Position numbers and translations under genes: made by a program | From: an uncultured Clostridia bacterium | Lineage (GTDB): Bacteria; Bacillota; Clostridia; Christensenellales; Aristaeellaceae | Assembly (NCBI GenBank): GCA_934621485.1 | Contig: CAKTUS010000100.1 | Coordinates: forward strand, 1 to 9,741 | Length of the DNA: 9,741 bases | Direction of reading: 5' to 3' | The notes under the pieces: generated by a model | What the model was told of the DNA's origin: nothing | The model's database searches: none | What the model saw: the letters and a program-made list of their open reading frames with translations, nothing else | Shown here: positions 6,472-9,741 of the stretch, piece by piece | Numbering within the stretch: position 1 is the stretch's first letter | Layout: each line of letters starts with the position of its first letter

Positions 6472-7890
6472 TCATTGATACAAAATCGGATAGTCCTCCA
6501 GATTCATCATGGCAGACCCGCCAATAGCGGTCATGCCGCAAATGAACAGCACAAGTCCGGCCGCCAGCAGCACCCAGTCCCGAACCCGTAAGCCGTGCAG
6601 CATTTTCCGATCCGGCAGATAACACAGACAGGCCCACAGCACCAGCTGCAGCATCACCCCAAACCGCGGTTCCACCGCTCCGGCACAGATGGCCAGCGTG
6701 GGCAGCAGCAAGGCCGGCAGAATCAACGTGCGCGCTACCTCCTGCTTTTTCATGCGCTGCATCCATAGCACAAAGGCCGCCAGGCCCAAATACAGCGCCG
6801 GATAATTGACCGCCGGATATAGCGGATTGGGTTCCGTGTCCTCCAGAAAAATCATGGGATAGCGGATATCCAGCATGTTAACCAGATGTCGTCCCAAGAT
6901 GCCTGCAAAATCCAGTGGATGCTGCAAAACCAGGGCCAAATAATCGCCTACGCCAGGCAGATATTCCGCGCCTTCCTCAAAGCGAAACTCCGGCGTCATT
7001 GCCTCCCGCTCAAGGATTTCCAACCCTGCGGGGTCCAAAAAATCCAAACCGTCATCCCAATACTCGCTGTTGCCGTTGGTTTCATATTTTTGCTCATAAA
7101 TGCCGTTGTACAACTGGTTGGCGAACAGGTTTGCGCCATTATCGCTCAGCAGCAAGGGCGAAGGCTGATGAAAAGCATACTGATTCACCATCATTTGCGG
7201 CAGCGAGCCTGCCAGCAGGCCCACTGCCAACGCTACAGGCCACAGCAGGCGCAGCGGCCAGCGAAGCTGCCTGCGTACCAGCATCAATATCAGCAGACAA
7301 ACGGCCGCCGTCATCCACAGCAGCAGGTAGATGGTGCGAGTGTTGTAGGCCAGCGCCAGGCATAGACCACTCGCTCCCAAAAACAGCAGCCGTTTCCACA
7401 GGGCAGTTTCTTCCATTCGCGTTCCTTCCAGCAGCGCGGTCATCGCCGCAATGGCCAACGCCGCCGCCCACAGATCGGTTAGCACATACACCACCAGGCC
7501 CTGAAACAGCAGCGTAAACAGGCCGGCCACCAGCGGCCTGCGCCAGCCGGCAATCTTGACGCCAAAAACCAGCTCCATCAACCGAGGCAGCGCAACAGCA
7601 AAGACATAAGCCATCAGCAGGCAGTTCCACACTTCATAGCCCAGCGTCCTATTGCACAGTGCAATGATCCAGGGGAACACCACGCCGCGAAAGCTGTTGC
7701 CATTGGCTTGCGCATAAGCCGCAAATTCAAAAAGGCCCTGTTCCTCAAACACCTTGGCAAGCTGGGTATAGGTCCAGCTGTCGCCCATGGGATCTAATGC
7801 TTCCGTGCTTTGCAGCACACACCAGGGAATCAAAAAGCAAATCATCAGCGCCAACAGAATTTGCCAACGGGATTTCAGCCATTGTATCAT
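6472..7890 (-). CDS. Polytopic membrane protein, GT-C-like glycosyltransferase candidate
   Basis: A 472-residue integral membrane protein with about 10-11 hydrophobic segments (near 10-27, 86-103, 119-136, 138-155, 167-181, 186-205, 214-230, 364-377, 388-404, 411-425, 438-456). The large soluble loop at about 235-360 and the first outside loop with DPMGDSW (33-39) are the layout of GT-C glycosyltransferases, which use polyprenyl-phosphate sugars outside the membrane; Asp33 and Asp37 are candidates for the catalytic acidic site. EPRF (407-410) resembles a late GT-C motif. The ATG at 7890 is chosen because AAGGTGGAA precedes it and the upstream gene stops 19 bases earlier; the frame is open 27 codons further upstream inside that gene. 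The loop D-x3-Y-x2-AK (37-46) also occurs in the upstream protein, suggesting paralogues. Donor and acceptor cannot be read from sequence. Confidence 0.75.
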   Translation of the reverse strand: MIQWLKSRWQILLALMICFLIPWCVLQSTEALDPMGDSWTYTQLAKVFEEQGLFEFAAYAQANGNSFRGVVFPWIIALCNRTLGYEVWNCLLMAYVFAVALPRLMELVFGVKIAGWRRPLVAGLFTLLFQGLVVYVLTDLWAAALAIAAMTALLEGTRMEETALWKRLLFLGASGLCLALAYNTRTIYLLLWMTAAVCLLILMLVRRQLRWPLRLLWPVALAVGLLAGSLPQMMVNQYAFHQPSPLLLSDNGANLFANQLYNGIYEQKYETNGNSEYWDDGLDFLDPAGLEILEREAMTPEFRFEEGAEYLPGVGDYLALVLQHPLDFAGILGRHLVNMLDIRYPMIFLEDTEPNPLYPAVNYPALYLGLAAFVLWMQRMKKQEVARTLILPALLLPTLAICAGAVEPRFGVMLQLVLWACLCYLPDRKMLHGLRVRDWVLLAAGLVLFICGMTAIGGSAMMNLEDYPILYQ

Positions 7891-7909
7891 GGTTTCCACC
7901 TTCTTGCCT

Positions 7910-9495
7910 TCAGTTTTGCGGTTGTATGGCAGCCTTCCTTTGGTTTCGATGCTTTTCCAGCCAAGCGGCAACCCGTGCGCAGCCGCAGCCCGCTGCCGGC
8001 ATCAGGTATGGCAGATTGATATAAACATATTGTCCGCTTGCTTCCCACACCATGTGAAACAAAAACGCTCCCAAAAAGTATAATATCCCAAACAAGGCCC
8101 AGGCAGGCTGCCCATGCCAGCCGCGCAGGCCATGGAACAGTTCCAGCAGAATCATTCCGTAGGAAACCAGCAGCAGCGCATACATTCCCACATAAAGCGA
8201 TTCATAGGCTGAGCCGCCCTGATACAGGTTTTGCATCCATGCCGCCGTAGTGTGCTGCCCATAATCCTCCAGCGGCCCCGACCAAATACATTCAAACAGT
8301 GGATCGCACCACATGGAGGTTTCTTTGTTATGGAAAAAACGAACGGTTTCCAGCGGTTCCCGTCTCATTTCTGCCAGCCGCTCTTCCAAATCCATGGCGG
8401 ATTGTTCGGCTACGGCCTGGGTATCATATCCATAACCGCGCCAGGTATTGGTATTGTAGCCATTGTACCAGCCGTCAATCTTTTCGATACCGTTTGTTTG
8501 CAGACCCATGGTTACAAAGGTGATAGGAGGAACGCCATATTCCGCCAAATCCGTTTCTGTTTTTGCCGCATAAATCAATTGCACGCTTCGTGGAACGAAA
8601 ATGGCGCTGCCCATCAGCAGCACTGCAAACACCGCAGCCCGCCGCTGCTTTTCCTGCGCTGCCAGCAGCAATGCCAGGATGCTTAGCGCAATTGCGCCAA
8701 TCAGAAAATTCTTGCGTATCAGGCAGCTGACCCCAATGGCAACGCAGCTTCCAATCCACCACAGATATCGTTTCCGTTTCCAGCCCAAACAAGCCCAATA
8801 AAGCGAAAGCGTCAGCATCAATCCGCCGGGAATTTCGCCGTAGAGCATGAGCACATAAAACAGCTGCGGCAAAAAAGCAAACAAAAACAGTAGCCCGTAT
8901 TTTCGCTGAAGCGAATCCTGCACCAGCAATCGCTGCGTTTTCCATAACAGCCATAGCGTCAGCAGCAGCCATAGCAGGTTCACCGCCAGCATCATGCGAA
9001 CATCGCCGCTGATGTGCATCAGCAGCATTTCATACACTGCCAAGCCCAATTGATGCGGATATTCCAACAGGTCGCTTTCCGGATCCATAAAGTCGCTGTC
9101 GTCTCCAGCGCGCAAATTTTTAGCAATGTTGTACACTGCCAAATTGTCTTCCCGCAGCACCGGCGGCGTATTTGCCACCAACAGACATCCCAGAACGATG
9201 TAAAGAGCCATCAGCGACCAGAATAACCCCTTTCCGGCACTTTTTGCAGCAGCGGACGAACCAGAAGAAGCAGCGCCAGCAGAACGGCAGTCAGCACGTA
9301 CATTTGCAGGCTGGGCGTTTGAAAAATCAAGCGTTCTTCCCGATTCAAAATCATATAGCCATAGCGGAAAAGAAGGGAAATGGTCATCCACAACAGCGCC
9401 GCCAGGCTTAATCCCAAAATATTCCACGGCCGAACCGAAACAAACTGTTTTCTTTTCCGGGCAGCTTTTTCATCTGCATATATCTCCCATTTCAC
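7910..9495 (-). pseudogene. GT-C-like membrane glycosyltransferase, split by an apparent -1 frameshift
   Basis: Two overlapping frames together give one plausible protein of about 528 residues. The first (9495-9211, 94 codons, GTG start with AGGAA upstream) has a basic N-terminus and two membrane helices (about 26-48 and 65-83). The second, open through 9211 to 7910, has a first-loop motif REDNLAVYNIAKNL, about eight to ten helices and a late EASGQYVYINLPY segment, all in GT-C style. One extra base between 9227 and 9246 would join them; adding an A at the GGAAAGGGG run gives VPEKGLFW, and adding one at AAAAA gives QKSAGKGLFW. The N-terminal part of the second frame before 9246 is Ser/Ala/Gly-rich and looks like an overlap artefact. 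Alternatively the ATG at 9211, sharing a base with the first frame's TGA (TGATG), could start a separate coupled gene. Substrate unknown. Confidence 0.7.
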
Positions 9496-9513
9496 ACAAT
9501 TGGTTCCTGTCTC

Positions 9514-9542
9514 ATCATATCATGAACATGGCGGAGAATCAA
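9514..9542 (-). promoter_or_regulatory. Promoter of the two-gene membrane operon
   Basis: On the minus strand TTGATT (9537-9542, four of six to consensus) and TATGAT (9514-9519, five of six) lie exactly 17 bases apart. The predicted start near 9507-9509 leaves only about 13 leader bases before the GTG at 9495, so the AGGAA ribosome binding site (9504-9508) would lie at the very 5' end of the messenger. The promoter lies between that GTG and the rplQ terminator. Confidence 0.65.
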
Positions 9543-9574
9543 TGCAAATTCCCCTCTTGGAACCAGCCTACAAC

Positions 9575-9606
9575 AAAACCCCCGCGATATCATTCGCGGG
9601 GGTTTT
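9575..9606 (-). terminator. Intrinsic terminator after rplQ
   Basis: A perfect 13-bp stem (9575-9587 with 9594-9606, core CCCCCGCGA/TCGCGGGGG) closes a 6-base loop, flanked by AAAA and TTTT, so it can act in both directions. It lies 9 bases after the rplQ stop codon and fits the end of the ribosomal-protein operon. It should insulate the membrane operon from ribosomal transcription. Confidence 0.9.
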
Positions 9607-9615
9607 GGAAGACGC

Positions 9616-9741
9616 TTACAGAATCTCGATCACGCACATCTCGGCAGCATCGCCGCGACGGGGACCCAGCTTGTAAATGCGGGTGTAACCACCGGCGCAC
9701 TTCTTTTCTTCATTGCGCTTCTTGAACTTGGGGCCATATTC
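9616..9741 (-). CDS. rplQ: 50S ribosomal protein L17 (bL17), C-terminal end, partial
   Basis: The last 41 codons of rplQ are present; the 5' part lies beyond the right edge. The translated end contains GGYTRIYKLGPRRGDAAEM followed by CVIEIL and a TAA stop, which is the conserved C-terminus of bacterial L17, a protein of the large ribosomal subunit near the exit tunnel. In Firmicutes rplQ is usually the last gene of the rpsM-rpsK-rpsD-rpoA-rplQ operon, consistent with the strong terminator directly after it. The preceding EEKKCAGG stretch replaces the more usual short Asn-Gly-Gly turn with a few extra charged residues, a lineage variation rather than damage. Confidence 0.95.
   Translation of the reverse strand, partial: EYGPKFKKRNEEKKCAGGYTRIYKLGPRRGDAAEMCVIEIL

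Noticed and set aside
9247..9427. N-terminal part of the second glycosyltransferase frame
   Set aside because: The translation is Ser/Ala/Gly-rich and non-membrane, while the other frame over the same bases gives two good membrane helices and a ribosome binding site.

Overview
The window looks like a chromosomal segment of a GC-rich Clostridia-type Firmicute, probably a gut Oscillospiraceae/Lachnospiraceae-like organism. The reasons are the Clostridia-style end of ribosomal protein L17 at the right edge, strong AAGGAGG-type ribosome binding sites, sigma-A type promoters with 17-base spacers, and a class II fructose-bisphosphate aldolase of the Firmicutes style. The taxon is inferred from protein style only. 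Every convincing gene lies on the minus strand, so the window reads biologically from right to left.

Right to left: (1) the C-terminal end of rplQ, closed by a perfect 13-bp terminator hairpin (9575-9606). (2) A two-gene membrane operon, 9495 to 6472, with its own promoter at 9514-9542. Both genes encode polytopic GT-C-like glycosyltransferase candidates, and the first is split between two reading frames near 9211-9246. (3) A stretch of about 790 bases without a convincing gene (5664-6471). It contains many hairpins, candidate terminators and, at 5820-5848, a good promoter for the next operon. (4) A four-gene nucleotide-sugar operon, 5663 to 1549: UDP-sugar 6-dehydrogenase, Gfo/Idh/MocA oxidoreductase, left-handed beta-helix N-acetyltransferase and DegT-family PLP aminotransferase. 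(5) Class II fructose-bisphosphate aldolase (1412 to 483) with its own extended -10 promoter and terminator. (6) About 375 bases at the left edge without a convincing gene, including a pair of adjacent hairpins at 29-75.

The four sugar genes match, step for step, the WbpA-WbpB-WbpD-WbpE route known from Pseudomonas aeruginosa and Bordetella. UDP-GlcNAc is oxidised at C6, then at C3, transaminated at C3 and N-acetylated, giving UDP-2,3-diacetamido-2,3-dideoxy-glucuronic acid. No 2-epimerase, soluble glycosyltransferase, flippase or polymerase is visible, so the place where the sugar is used lies outside the window or in the neighbouring GT-C proteins. The last link is inference from proximity only.

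The two points most worth following up are the split GT-C gene (sequencing error, true pseudogene, or two coupled genes) and the structured stretch 5849-6471, which I could not assign to any known RNA or mobile element.
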